This document shows, piece after piece, positions 25,209-33,155 of a stretch of DNA of 36,046 nucleotides (the stretch's first letter is position 1; each line of letters opens with the position of its first letter). The translations under genes and the position numbers were made by a program. The DNA is from Eubacterium sp. (GTDB lineage: Bacteria; Bacillota; Clostridia; Lachnospirales; Lachnospiraceae), in contig JALERM010000007.1 in NCBI GenBank assembly GCA_022764165.1, forward strand, positions 1 to 36,046, written 5' to 3'. Below the pieces are notes generated by a model. That model saw nothing but the letters and a program-made list of their open reading frames with translations, did no database searches and was not told where the DNA came from.

Positions 25209-25533
25209 CGCCTTTGCAGTCCATACTGAACTGCAAAGGCGGAATTTTCCGTGGTACCACTTTGCTTGCCGTATACAATTCACGGCCACTTATTACTGTC
25301 AGCTGAAACAGTCTCTCCTGTAACGTGGAGAAAACGTCCTGTCTTACTCACCCATTTCTTCGCTTCGATTAAATGGTGCTGTTTTCAGCAGGATGCTCCC
25401 GGGTGATATCTCAGGAAGGCTTTCTGCCGTTTTTCACCAACCAACGACTCTCTGTACTCCAGTATCTTCCTGCGACGTATCCCTTTCATCGCATTTCAAG
25501 GAACTTCTTTCATTAGTCCTTTGTTTTTTGACA
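25203..25533 (-). promoter_or_regulatory. T-box riboswitch leader (probable isoleucine specifier)
   Basis: On the minus strand the leader shows a Stem I with ACAGAGAG and the distal loop GGTTGGTGAAAAAC, then GAGATATCACCC. In T-boxes the specifier codon directly precedes a conserved AC, which would give AUC (isoleucine). The T-box sequence AAAGTGGTACCACGG (25263-25249) is followed by a terminator: a perfect 12-bp stem, CGCCTTTGCAGT with its complement, and T6 (25241-25203). Uncharged tRNA binding would favour antitermination. The first downstream gene is cstA. The class is clear; the codon reading is less certain. Confidence 0.85.
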
Positions 25534-25539
25534 AACTAC

Positions 25540-25567
25540 AGTATAGCACTATTTTTTATAAACGCAA
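25540..25567 (-). promoter_or_regulatory. Promoter of the T-box leader
   Basis: The -35 TTGCGT (25562-25567) and -10 TATACT (25540-25545) have a 16-bp spacer and point into the T-box RNA. Confidence 0.6.
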
Positions 25568-25666
25568 GGTGATATTTGTACATAATCTATATCATTTGTG
25601 TTTTATTTTTGGTCATTTTTTCCATATATTTTTTGGCGTGTTTCAAATTTGGTTGACAAAAAGTAA

Positions 25667-26222
25667 AGACAACCTCCACTTTATATGTTAAAATAAAATT
25701 AACTATCAACTATGCTTAACATATAAGGAGGTTGTCTATGTATCTATATTTTAACGTATTTTTTATGAGGTGTAAATAATAAAGCAGCAACAAAATTAAA
25801 AATTTTTGATCGGCTGGCTATAGGATGTGTTGCTGCCTCCCAGGTTTCCGTTTCCAGTATTGCTGACCAGTATCAGATTTCCAGGACTTACGTATATATA
25901 TTGAAAAAAGATGCCGAATTCATATCATCCCGTGTAGAGCAGGATCCTTGAAAATAATTTTCAGAAACATGTTTCCATCGGTAAGATCAGCCAGATCCTG
26001 AATCAGGCAGCCACACGTGCAGCAGAATTTGATGAATCTGTTGACCTTTCCGGTATCCGGCAGGGTGCCAATGATGAAATCTTCCAGTGTGGGAATCCTG
26101 TCCTGACAGGTGTTGATGCGGATACCGGCTATGTCTATCTGCTCCAGCCGACTGCTGACCGAACAGCAGACACCTGGGAAAAGAAATCTCTTCGCAGGAA
26201 CGAAACGTCTATGCCATGCTAA
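25667..26222 (+). mobile_element. Degenerate transposase with hairpin leader
   Basis: From ATG 25738 the protein would read MYLYFNVFFMRCK and then, after a one-base shift, NNKAATKLKIFDRLAIGCVA, SVSSIADQYQISRTYVYILK, stop TGA, shift, and DLSGIRQGANDEIFQCGNPV plus LTGVDADTGYVYLLQPTADR. The first part is an HTH and the later GANDEIFQ...VLTGVD pattern looks like a DDE-type transposase core. At least two frameshifts, an internal gap and loss of the C-terminus make it dead. Upstream an inverted repeat AGACAACCTCC (25667-25677) / GGAGGTTGTCT (25727-25737), with inner ATATGTTAA/TTAACATAT, buries the GGAGG ribosome site. The IS family is not assigned. Confidence 0.6.
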
Positions 26223-26322
26223 CTGATTATTATAAGCTTGAATGAACAATCTGCCATTCTTGTTATACATGCTTGAATCAAGTCAATTTCTTTGTGTAAT
26301 ACCTCATTAATTTCATTATTCA

Positions 26323-26985
26323 TTACACCAGTCCTACCTTTCTTTTTTCATTAATTTCCCCCACCAGTTCATGCACCGTCGTACACGGGCACATCTCCGA
26401 TGGTTTGGTTTTACCTTCTCCTTTACACTGCTCCAGCTTCTGCTGTGCTATCTGAATTGCCTTTTCCTCGTCACCAGCTTTGCAGAGTTTCCCATACATC
26501 TGCTCATCTGCTTTAGAATACTTCCGCCCTGTCTTGGTTTCATACACTCGTCCAAATTCCGAACAGCAAATCCAAGAATGTTGGATTGCCGGCATGGAAC
26601 CAAAGTAGGCATACATCCATATTTCAAAACATGGATTGGACCAGCCTACTTGTATTCCTTTATCCTCTGCCTCTTTTATAATCTCATCAAAACCTTGCAC
26701 CTGGTCTCTATCAAATACAATCCATGGGATTCGATACTGTGCATCATAAGCAGTGAGTTCCAGACATTTATCAATCATGGTACGAGTCTTTGTCTCTACC
26801 ACCTTTATTACAAGCTTGTTTCTCACATCTTCCGGCAATGCCTGATGAAGACCGGTAAAGAAGCATCGTTCCGTAGCCTCTGTATCCGTAACAATCAAAT
26901 AGTAGCCCAATTCCGGTACCTTGAATTGTTTTCTCTGGTCTCTCGTTTTTCTATTACCTGTTCTGTCTTTTTTCGCCATACTCAT
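26323..26985 (-). CDS. rloB: RloB/AbiLii-like defence protein
   Basis: This 220-residue protein has a basic N-terminus (MSMAKKDRTGNRKTRDQRKQ) and then a Toprim-like RloB fold. LIVTDTEATERCFF holds the first acidic residue, IPWIVFDRDQVQGF the D-x-D, and NPCFEIWMYAYFG the family's conserved N-x-x-F-E-x-W helix. RloB (AbiLii) partners with the ATPase RloA; in lactococcal AbiL the pair gives abortive phage resistance. Its ATG overlaps the RloA stop (ATGA), with AAGGAGG inside the end of rloA, so the two are translationally coupled. Assignment to AbiL/RloAB is by motif and pairing. Confidence 0.8.
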   Translation of the reverse strand: MSMAKKDRTGNRKTRDQRKQFKVPELGYYLIVTDTEATERCFFTGLHQALPEDVRNKLVIKVVETKTRTMIDKCLELTAYDAQYRIPWIVFDRDQVQGFDEIIKEAEDKGIQVGWSNPCFEIWMYAYFGSMPAIQHSWICCSEFGRVYETKTGRKYSKADEQMYGKLCKAGDEEKAIQIAQQKLEQCKGEGKTKPSEMCPCTTVHELVGEINEKRKVGLV

Positions 26986-28244
26986 TCCTCCTTAAATATA
27001 TCAATACTCTTTAAGGTAGGAATCGCACCGTACTTTCCAATCAGGTAATTCTTCTCATAGCTTTCGTCCTTACGGATACGGGAACCGTCCTCATCCACGA
27101 AGTCAGCCAATGAGTAAAGTGTGGATACACCTCTTTCATCCTTTTCAACAAACCAGATTTCATCACGCCGCAACAACTGATTCGATAACTGCCATGTGTC
27201 ATGGGTTGTAAACACAAGCTGTGCGTGGTTGGTGTTGATTTCCGGATTTAAGAATGTAAGCAGGAAATTTCTAACAAGTAACGGATGCAAGCGAGCATTT
27301 AATTCATCAATAAAGAATACGCTGCCTTTCTCCAACACTTCCTCTAATTCCGGATATAATGCAAACATCTTCAAGGTTCCGGCGGACTCTAATCCTAGAG
27401 GAATTTCCGCCATTTCATCAGAATCTATCATCTTGTGGAGTGCGTTAATCTTGTATCTTTCTTCCTTGCTTTCAGCCTCCTGAGGAACCTTTTCAATTCT
27501 AAAATCCTTGATATGCTCATCAAAAGATGCGAAATATTCTACAACCTTCTGCTGCACATTCTTATCGTCTACAAATCCCTTCGGCAACCTACGGGACATA
27601 AAGAAGTTGGTAAAAGGATCTCCAAAATCAGCAAATTCATTTGCAAGGAACCAATCCCTGATTGCCTTACACTTACCAATCTTCAATTTTGCTCCCAAAG
27701 AGATGATAAGCACCTGCTTTTCCAATGCTACCTGAATATTGTCCCTACTGCTCTTTGGGAAGCCCGACAAGTCCAGTTCCTCGTCAGTAGTTCCACGATA
27801 AAATACTGTACTGTATTTTCTGGCAGTCTTTGCCTTGGAATTAAGCCATTCTTCGGTTACACCTTCCTTATTGATGCAAAAACCATAGTTATAGCTTCTC
27901 TCAGACTTATCACCGGGCAATGTGAAATACACCTCAAAGCTTGATTCTGCATCGGCGGATGTGGAATCAAATAAGAACGGAGTCGGTCTTAACTCTTCAA
28001 ACTTTTCCTCTTCATCTCCATACTTAAAGGACTCTGCAACATACTCAGACATATATTCAAAAGCATTGTATATATTGGACTTTCCGCTTGCATTTGCACC
28101 ATAAATGGCAGCAACCGGCAAAATCTTCTCGCTACCAACCGTAACTACTCTGTCTGAAAACTCGGTCATCTTCGCCGCAGACAAATCCAAAGTAGCCTCT
28201 TCTCTAAATGATTTGAAATTTTTAAAATTAAATTGGATTAACAT
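26982..28244 (-). CDS. rloA: RloA/AbiLi-like AAA ATPase
   Basis: This 420-residue ATP-binding protein of the AAA_15/OLD-like group starts with the SMC-type strand MLIQFNFKNFKSFREEATLD. Walker A is GANASGKS (about residues 49-56), the signature region is IPLGLESAGTLKMFALYPEL, and Walker B is VFFIDELNARLHPLL, followed by the H-loop HAQLVFTTHDTWQL. I chose ATG 28244 over a longer reading because GAGGT lies 7 bases before it. It forms a two-gene operon with RloB and is separated from the upstream alkD operon by a terminator. The likely role is phage defence. Confidence 0.85.
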   Translation of the reverse strand: MLIQFNFKNFKSFREEATLDLSAAKMTEFSDRVVTVGSEKILPVAAIYGANASGKSNIYNAFEYMSEYVAESFKYGDEEEKFEELRPTPFLFDSTSADAESSFEVYFTLPGDKSERSYNYGFCINKEGVTEEWLNSKAKTARKYSTVFYRGTTDEELDLSGFPKSSRDNIQVALEKQVLIISLGAKLKIGKCKAIRDWFLANEFADFGDPFTNFFMSRRLPKGFVDDKNVQQKVVEYFASFDEHIKDFRIEKVPQEAESKEERYKINALHKMIDSDEMAEIPLGLESAGTLKMFALYPELEEVLEKGSVFFIDELNARLHPLLVRNFLLTFLNPEINTNHAQLVFTTHDTWQLSNQLLRRDEIWFVEKDERGVSTLYSLADFVDEDGSRIRKDESYEKNYLIGKYGAIPTLKSIDIFKEE

Positions 28245-28354
28245 GATTGCTACCTCACCTTCTTTTCTACTTTCTATTATATACAGTTTTTTATAATAAT
28301 CAACAAACAAATGCGATTTATTCTCATTTTGATGCATGTTTTTGTTGTTATAAT

Positions 28355-28394
28355 AAAAATCACCCAATTTACACCATGGTAAACTGAGTGATTA
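28355..28394 (-). terminator. Terminator after alkD
   Basis: AATCACTCAGTTTAC and GTGTAAATTGGGTGATT (minus-strand sense) pair with G-U wobbles around CATG and are followed by TTTTTATT. It separates the SRPBCC-alkD operon from rloAB. Confidence 0.75.
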
Positions 28395-28402
28395 ATCATA
28401 AA

Positions 28403-29113
28403 TTATTCTCTTCCCATCTTGCTATTTGAAGAAATAAGTCTATCTCTTCCCCCAACCTTAATAAGTGTTTCTAACCCTTTTAACGCATCCTTGGCAATCC
28501 ACATCTTATTCTTATTGCCACTTTCTTTCAAATCATAGGCTAAAAGGATTGCTTTTTCATTGTAAGTAAAATTTTTCTTTCCTATCTCCCGCAATGCCCA
28601 TGAAATAGCCTTCCTAACATGTTCATGTTCACTATCGGAATACTCTTGTATAATGCACAAATACTCATCAAGAGTATCATTGGTAATCGTTTTGTTATGT
28701 ACCACAGTAGAAGCTATTAACGTAAATGCCGCTCTCTTCTTGTAAGTATGTGTACTTGTAATCCAATTAGAAATAAACTCATCATAGCTCTTCAGCTTAA
28801 TAATCAGATTTTTACACATGTAATCGCACAAATCCCACGACTGTACATCACATATAAGTTTTTCTATCTCATCATGTGATATTGTCTTTTTGTCAAAAAC
28901 CAATACCGCCAATAATTTTGCTTCATGGTAACCGGAGTTCCACAGCTCTCTTGCTAGTTCATTTGACTTTCCAATTTTCTTTGCTATTGCACGAACAACG
29001 GCTGTTGAAACACCTATACTATATTCTTCCGGAATACCCATTTTCACGACATTTGCTTTGTATTTTTCAGAAGCATTTGCTTTTAACTCTTCAATAATTT
29101 CATCACAAGTCAT
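28403..29113 (-). CDS. AlkD-like DNA alkylation repair protein (HEAT-like repeats)
   Basis: This 236-residue all-helical protein of the DNA alkylation repair family scans for and excises alkylated bases such as 3-methyladenine or 7-methylguanine. Family features are visible: STAVVRAIAKKIGKSNELA, QSWDLCDYMCKNLI (Trp and Asp of the base-contact site), and AISWALREIGKKN (conserved Arg) near the end. The ATG overlaps the last codon of the upstream SRPBCC gene by four bases (ATGA), so the pair is coupled. Full length and intact. Whether it serves defence or ordinary repair cannot be decided here. Confidence 0.88.
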   Translation of the reverse strand: MTCDEIIEELKANASEKYKANVVKMGIPEEYSIGVSTAVVRAIAKKIGKSNELARELWNSGYHEAKLLAVLVFDKKTISHDEIEKLICDVQSWDLCDYMCKNLIIKLKSYDEFISNWITSTHTYKKRAAFTLIASTVVHNKTITNDTLDEYLCIIQEYSDSEHEHVRKAISWALREIGKKNFTYNEKAILLAYDLKESGNKNKMWIAKDALKGLETLIKVGGRDRLISSNSKMGRE

Positions 29114-29514
29114 CTTTTAGCCCCCAATGCTTCCCTTAAATCCTGAATGTATTTAGCCTGCTGTTTCTTTAAATACATGCCCACAAAAGGTTTCATAACC
29201 AGCTTTTTAGCGGTTACAGCTTCTGTAAATTCAATAAATGTAACACCCTCTTTATAAAAAAATTTACCCGTCCAATGCCCCTGCATATTGCCGTTTTCCA
29301 TATCGAATTCCTAGTTCTTATCTTCATCAAAAGCAATAATTTTAAACTTTGTAACATAACCATCCTTCGTATGTTCCTCAAACTCTTTTTCAGGCACAGT
29401 CACCACGATTTTATCTAAGTCACTTCTCCAAGAATAGTTATCCAATGATGTAACTAATTCCCATACTTTTTCTATTTCACACTGAAATTCCGCTTTAATT
29501 GTTGATACTGCCAC
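29110..29514 (-). pseudogene. SRPBCC-family protein interrupted by an in-frame TAG
   Basis: From a GTG start at 29514 (AGGCGG upstream) the frame reads MAVSTIKAEFQCEIEKVWEL and SWRSDLDKIVVTVPEKEFEE to TAG 29311-29313. It then continues in the same frame with EFDMENGNMQGHWTGKFFYK and YIQDLREALGAKR to 29110. The two parts together give a normal ~134-residue START/SRPBCC lipid- or ligand-binding fold. The stop replaces what is probably Tyr (TAC or TAT to TAG) in a beta strand. The 3' end still overlaps alkD by four bases, so the operon structure is intact. The protein is likely lost unless amber suppression occurs. Confidence 0.7.
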
Positions 29515-29644
29515 TATTTTCCGCCTGCTTTCACATCCAAAGATGTTGAAAACAAACGGTCTTGCGACTCTTTTAATATTTAGTTGTTGATGAAAATAAT
29601 CTCCGAAATAACCTTAATTGTGAACTATAGATTTTTGTGTCCAC

Positions 29645-31534
29645 TCATACCAGTTCCATAACTACCGAGACTTTAATCTCATGAGAAATCACCTTTTTCC
29701 GTCCAAAATTGCTTTGTCCAGAAAACTTAAAAACTCTCGCAAAGTGCGTAAATTCAAGGATTTCTACATATCCACCCTTTGTAGACATGCGACGGTCTCC
29801 ACATGTGTTGTCACTAACATAGGAACACACATCCTTTACCTCGTCACGTATATGGGAACACAATTCCTTAGCTTTATCCCCCATACCCTTTGACTTGTCG
29901 AAACGTTCCTTTGCATTTCCAATTTCATTCTTAAATCCTGTTTTATATATGAAAGTTATCTTATAGGGATCTTTGTTTCCATCTTCATCATAGCCACCAA
30001 CTATGACTTTTTCAATAATGCTTTCAAATATTCCTCTGTCAAACTCTTCCAATACCTGATTATCAGTTAATGCTTTTCTAAAATCAGAAATTCTTCTCTG
30101 TAAAGAACTTTCCTCTTTTAACTGTTGACTCAAATATTGAAGTTTTGCTTTCGCATTCGATAAATCTCTTTGAAACCCTACATCAGTTTCTTCATAAATA
30201 CTTTGTTCAATAATACCATCTAAAAAACTATTAAGTAAACTCTTTCTCTTTACAGAAATTCTATCAATTGTCTTTTGTAATTTATTTATTTCATCTTCAA
30301 CAGCATTTTCTCCCAGAGTCTTCTCAGTTCTCTTTAGAAATTCTTCCAGAACATCCTTGTTGTCATTACACAGCATCCGATAGGACTCAATAAATGCTTG
30401 TTCAATAACTTCCTCTGGAATACCTTTACTATCAGGACAAAAACGCTTTCCATTTTTTGTCGACTTAACACACTGCCATATCGTTTTCTTATATTTTGAA
30501 CCACTGTGCCATCGTCTCCGAGATAAATTTGTGCCACAAAATCCACATTCTAACAGACAGCTGAATGCATATTGACGGCTGAATTTTTCTCTCTTTCCAG
30601 GAATAACATCATGTTTTCTATTGCCATTTCTACGGTTTCTAATTTCCTGCGCTCTCTCAAATGTTTCCTCCGAAACAATTGCCTGATGATGATCATGGAT
30701 GTAATACCTGTCCTCCTCACCCAAATTATCCAATCTTCTTTTTGAAATTGGATCAACCGTAAAAGTTTTTCCTAACAGTATATCACCTTTATATTTTTCA
30801 TTATTGATAATACCCATTACGCTGGATGATGTCCAAGGATTACCCTTGATTGTCATTATTCCCTGTTCGTTTAATTCTCTGGCTATCATTGTGCTGCCAG
30901 CTCCGGCAACATATCGTTCAAATATGTATCGAACAACTTCTGCCCCTTTTTCATTAACAGAAAGAGATTTCGTAACCACATCATAGTCATATCCCAGGCA
31001 TCCCTGAAACCCAACAAGCTCGCCCCGCTTCATTTTCATTTTCAATCCTTTTTTTACATAAGCAGATGTGTTCTCCACTTCCTGCTGTGCCACAGAGCTT
31101 AATATGGTCATCAAAAATTCGCCGTCTTTTAATGTGTTGATTTTTTCAACTTCAAAATATACAGCTACATTCCTTTCTTTGAGCATACGTACATATTTTA
31201 ATGTATCTAAGGTATTTCTGGCAAATCTCGGAATACTTTTCGCAATAACCATGTCAATTTTACCATCCAGACAATCCTGTATCAACCGTTGAAATTCATC
31301 CCTTTTATCCACTTTTGTACCAGTAATTGCTCTATCCGCATACACCCCGGCAAAAATCCATTGTTTATTATTCTGAATTAAGTCAGTATAATGCGTAACC
31401 ATGGAATTATAGCTTTTTATCTGTTCTTCATCATCTGTGCTCACTCGACAATACGCAGCAACTCTTAAACGATCAATTCTTTTTTTGGCAGAGCCATCAA
31501 ATGGATCATTTGCTTTTATTAACTCAACTTCCAT
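29645..31534 (-). CDS. Large serine recombinase of an integrative element (TndX/TnpX type)
   Basis: This 629-residue protein has an N-terminal resolvase domain with the catalytic serine in RVAAYCRVSTDDEEQ (Ser32) and the arginine motif SIPRFARNTLD. A recombinase domain follows (GYDYDVVTKSLSVNEKGAEV), then a zinc ribbon (CLLECGFCGTNL...WQC...FC) and a coiled coil, and an unusual C-terminal Cys/His-rich stretch (ELCSHIRDEVKDVCSYV). It catalyses integration and excision of the mobile element. The ATG has AAAGGAGGG upstream and its own strong promoter. It lies at the left end of the Tn916-like module, the usual terminal position for an integrase, so the element boundary should fall in 29515-29644, where no gene is seen. 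Confidence 0.93.
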   Translation of the reverse strand: MEVELIKANDPFDGSAKKRIDRLRVAAYCRVSTDDEEQIKSYNSMVTHYTDLIQNNKQWIFAGVYADRAITGTKVDKRDEFQRLIQDCLDGKIDMVIAKSIPRFARNTLDTLKYVRMLKERNVAVYFEVEKINTLKDGEFLMTILSSVAQQEVENTSAYVKKGLKMKMKRGELVGFQGCLGYDYDVVTKSLSVNEKGAEVVRYIFERYVAGAGSTMIARELNEQGIMTIKGNPWTSSSVMGIINNEKYKGDILLGKTFTVDPISKRRLDNLGEEDRYYIHDHHQAIVSEETFERAQEIRNRRNGNRKHDVIPGKREKFSRQYAFSCLLECGFCGTNLSRRRWHSGSKYKKTIWQCVKSTKNGKRFCPDSKGIPEEVIEQAFIESYRMLCNDNKDVLEEFLKRTEKTLGENAVEDEINKLQKTIDRISVKRKSLLNSFLDGIIEQSIYEETDVGFQRDLSNAKAKLQYLSQQLKEESSLQRRISDFRKALTDNQVLEEFDRGIFESIIEKVIVGGYDEDGNKDPYKITFIYKTGFKNEIGNAKERFDKSKGMGDKAKELCSHIRDEVKDVCSYVSDNTCGDRRMSTKGGYVEILEFTHFARVFKFSGQSNFGRKKVISHEIKVSVVMELV

Positions 31535-31563
31535 CTTTGCCCTCCTTTTGTATTCCTATCGTA

Positions 31564-31603
31564 GTGTTGATTATATTATATAGCAACACACATACTTCGT
31601 CAA
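31564..31603 (-). promoter_or_regulatory. Recombinase promoter with operator-like dyad
   Basis: The -35 TTGACG (31598-31603) and a perfect -10 TATAAT (31575-31580) are 17 bp apart. A dyad GTGTTG-N14-CAACAC (31564-31589) brackets the -10 box. The -35 overlaps the stop codon of the small SHOCT-like gene. Confidence 0.75.
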
Positions 31604-31749
31604 GCAGTTATATTCGATACAACACCATAATCTTTCATGAGTTTTCTTTGTATTAACTGATATTCGCTTTCATTGATTAGTTTCTTAGAAAGCAACTGTT
31701 TTAACATAGATAACTGCATACTATATCTCAATAATCTATTCCCATCCAT
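31600..31749 (-). CDS. Small SHOCT-like protein before the recombinase
   Basis: This 49-residue protein, MDGNRLLRYSMQLSMLKQLL followed by SKKLINESEYQLIQRKLMKD and YGVVSNITA, has the SHOCT pattern (LL..GLI.E.EY...K..L). ATG 31749 has AAAGGGA 8 bases before it. Small SHOCT-type proteins of this length often precede serine recombinases in Firmicute integrative elements; the role is unknown. Its TGA stop lies in the -35 of the recombinase promoter. Confidence 0.7.
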   Translation of the reverse strand: MDGNRLLRYSMQLSMLKQLLSKKLINESEYQLIQRKLMKDYGVVSNITA

Positions 31750-31964
31750 AATAATTCCCTTTCCTGAAATATACTAAAAAATTCCTGCAAGCGGCTATCA
31801 GGTATAGCCCCATTGGATTTGCACCATCTTCATCAGACCGGACTCTTGCCGGAAGTATCATTATCAAAAACAGCATCTTCGCCACAAAGTACCTATCTCT
31901 CTGTCGGGAACAAATAATTGTCGCTCGTACCTTTGCTTCAATGCCCGTAACAGCATTTCCTCGC

Positions 31965-32075
31965 TTACAATCCTTCTGACCTCCCGACAATTTGTCGGGA
32001 AGCCAGAAGGACAGGTAGTCCTGGCGTATCCATTCCATAGCTCAACTGCTCCATACGTCTTGCAGGATCAACCAT
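31965..32075 (-). other. Small ORF with a 41-bp interrupted palindrome
   Basis: ATG 32075 opens 36 codons (MVDPARRMEQLSYGMDTPGL then PVLLASRQIVGRSEGL). There is no clear ribosome site, so it may be a scrap of a longer gene. Inside it, 31971-32011 is TCCTTCTG-ACC-TCCCGACAA-T-TTGTCGGGA-AGC-CAGAAGGA, a two-step palindrome centred on 31991. It could be a protein-binding or structured RNA site of the integrative element. The rest of 31750-32184 shows only stop-broken frames. Confidence 0.4.
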
Positions 32076-32184
32076 ATTTAATTTTCAAGGTACGCCGCAT
32101 CCCAATCTGCCCCACTCCTGAAAGGGAAAAGAGTAGCAAGCTATGAAATGCAATCGAACAGTAAATATCAGAAAATTGTTTCTT

Positions 32185-32466
32185 CTATCTTCTATTCTCA
32201 GCTTTTCCAGTTCCATAAGGAACCGGATCAAAATCCAGTATCTTTGTAATCAGTTTTGTTTCCAAACGCCGACGCAAAGTCTCATCCACACAGTAATATG
32301 CCTGTCCATATTCATCAAATAGCATTCTTGTGGATAAACTGGTTATGTATCCTTCGTAATGCTTCAGCACTACATTGATTGCTTCCACATCACCCTCTGA
32401 TGCTGCCTGAATAATATGGAAAGGCAGCAATTCAGATTCATCAATCTGTCTTTCGTTTTTTCTCAT
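32185..32466 (-). CDS. Tn916 ORF8-like protein
   Basis: This 93-residue protein, MRKNERQIDESELLPFHIIQ then AASEGDVEAINVVLKHYEGY and ITSLSTR, is typical of the small HTH-like ORF8 of Tn916-family elements. I chose ATG 32466 because GGAGG lies 9 bases upstream; it overlaps the end of the ORF7 gene by 26 bp, as in Tn916. It is part of the regulatory genes read toward the recombinase. Confidence 0.8.
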   Translation of the reverse strand: MRKNERQIDESELLPFHIIQAASEGDVEAINVVLKHYEGYITSLSTRMLFDEYGQAYYCVDETLRRRLETKLITKILDFDPVPYGTGKAENRR

Positions 32467-32890
32467 CCGTATTTGCCTCCATAATTTGTTTGAGTAATTC
32501 GAGTGAGCGTTTCCGATGTTCATGGATGGTACTGCGTACAAGGTTCATTTCCCTTGCAATTTCCGCATCACTCATATCCATGAAATAGGATAACAGAATG
32601 ACATTCCGCTTCTTTTCCGTCAGATTTTTTAAGGCTTCCGCAATCAAAGCATCTTTAACTTCAATATCATAACCAAGGACCTGAAAGCGGCATGTTTCCA
32701 AATCGTATTCATCCATCGTAAAAAATCTGCTCAACTCCTTCTGCGACAATTCCGACAACATCACTTCGTGCTTTTGCCGATAGGCCAAATGTCTTTGATA
32801 ATCAATGACTTCGCCTTTTAATGCCAATTTACATATCCGGTCAAACTGATGTCTGACCGTCCATTCTTTCCAGGAAGAAGATTGCTCCAT
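32441..32890 (-). CDS. Tn916 ORF7-like sigma-70 region 4 regulator
   Basis: This 149-residue protein has a C-terminal sigma-70 region-4 HTH: LTEKKRNVILLSYFMDMSDA then EIAREMNLVRSTIHEHRKRS. In Tn916 the ORF7 product activates the regulatory and excision genes of the element. The start has AAGGAGGTG 8 bases upstream. The long leader (32891-33160) contains several hairpins that could attenuate it. It is divergent from the ORF9 repressor at 33416. Confidence 0.85.
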   Translation of the reverse strand: MEQSSSWKEWTVRHQFDRICKLALKGEVIDYQRHLAYRQKHEVMLSELSQKELSRFFTMDEYDLETCRFQVLGYDIEVKDALIAEALKNLTEKKRNVILLSYFMDMSDAEIAREMNLVRSTIHEHRKRSLELLKQIMEANTDEKKRKTD

Positions 32891-32922
32891 AAGAGTTCAC
32901 CTCCTTCCCGACCAACTGGTAT

Positions 32923-32951
32923 GAGCGAAATCCTTTATTTCCCTTTCGCTC
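32923..32951 (-). other. Hairpin close to the ORF7 ribosome site
   Basis: GAGCGAAA and TTTCGCTC form a perfect 8-bp stem with a 13-base loop, about 30 bases before the ORF7 start. It is transcribed in the ORF7 leader. Confidence 0.45.
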
Positions 32952-33026
32952 AATATCCCGATTGGGTATTTGCCCATGTTGGGGTGAAGTCAAAACTTTT
33001 TTAAAAAAAATTTGATATATATAATA

Positions 33027-33059
33027 AGCGCCCAGATGGGTGTATTCCCACTGAACGCT
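33027..33059 (-). terminator. Terminator-like hairpin in the ORF7 leader
   Basis: AGCGTTCAGTGGG and CCCATCTGGGCGCT (minus-strand sense) pair with two G-U pairs and a bulged base around AATACA, followed by TTATTATATATAT. It is a possible attenuator. Confidence 0.6.
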
Positions 33060-33125
33060 ATTTATATCAGATATTATTTTTTCTCCACATAATTCTGGGG
33101 AGAATAATGCACTTTTTGAAGTAAA

Positions 33126-33155
33126 ATAACCGGCATTACACTGAATGCCGGTTAT
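33126..33155 (-). terminator. Perfect 12-bp hairpin upstream of the ORF7 leader
   Basis: ATAACCGGCATT with its exact complement around a 6-base loop is followed on the minus strand by TTTTAC. It is a second terminator-like hairpin; no gene is seen before it on this strand (33160-33415). Confidence 0.65.

Noticed and set aside
25920-26270. Minus-strand ORF over the transposase remnant
   Set aside because: It is the complement of the recognisable transposase frame and has no ribosome site.
1438-29514. Alternative genetic code (TAA/TAG read as sense)
   Set aside because: Both codons end many intact genes in the window at the expected positions, and the in-frame stops occur only in three accessory genes.
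31736-32038. A 100-residue minus-strand ORF upstream of the SHOCT gene
   Set aside because: Composition is unlike a real protein, no ribosome site, and it overlaps the interrupted palindrome and the SHOCT start region.
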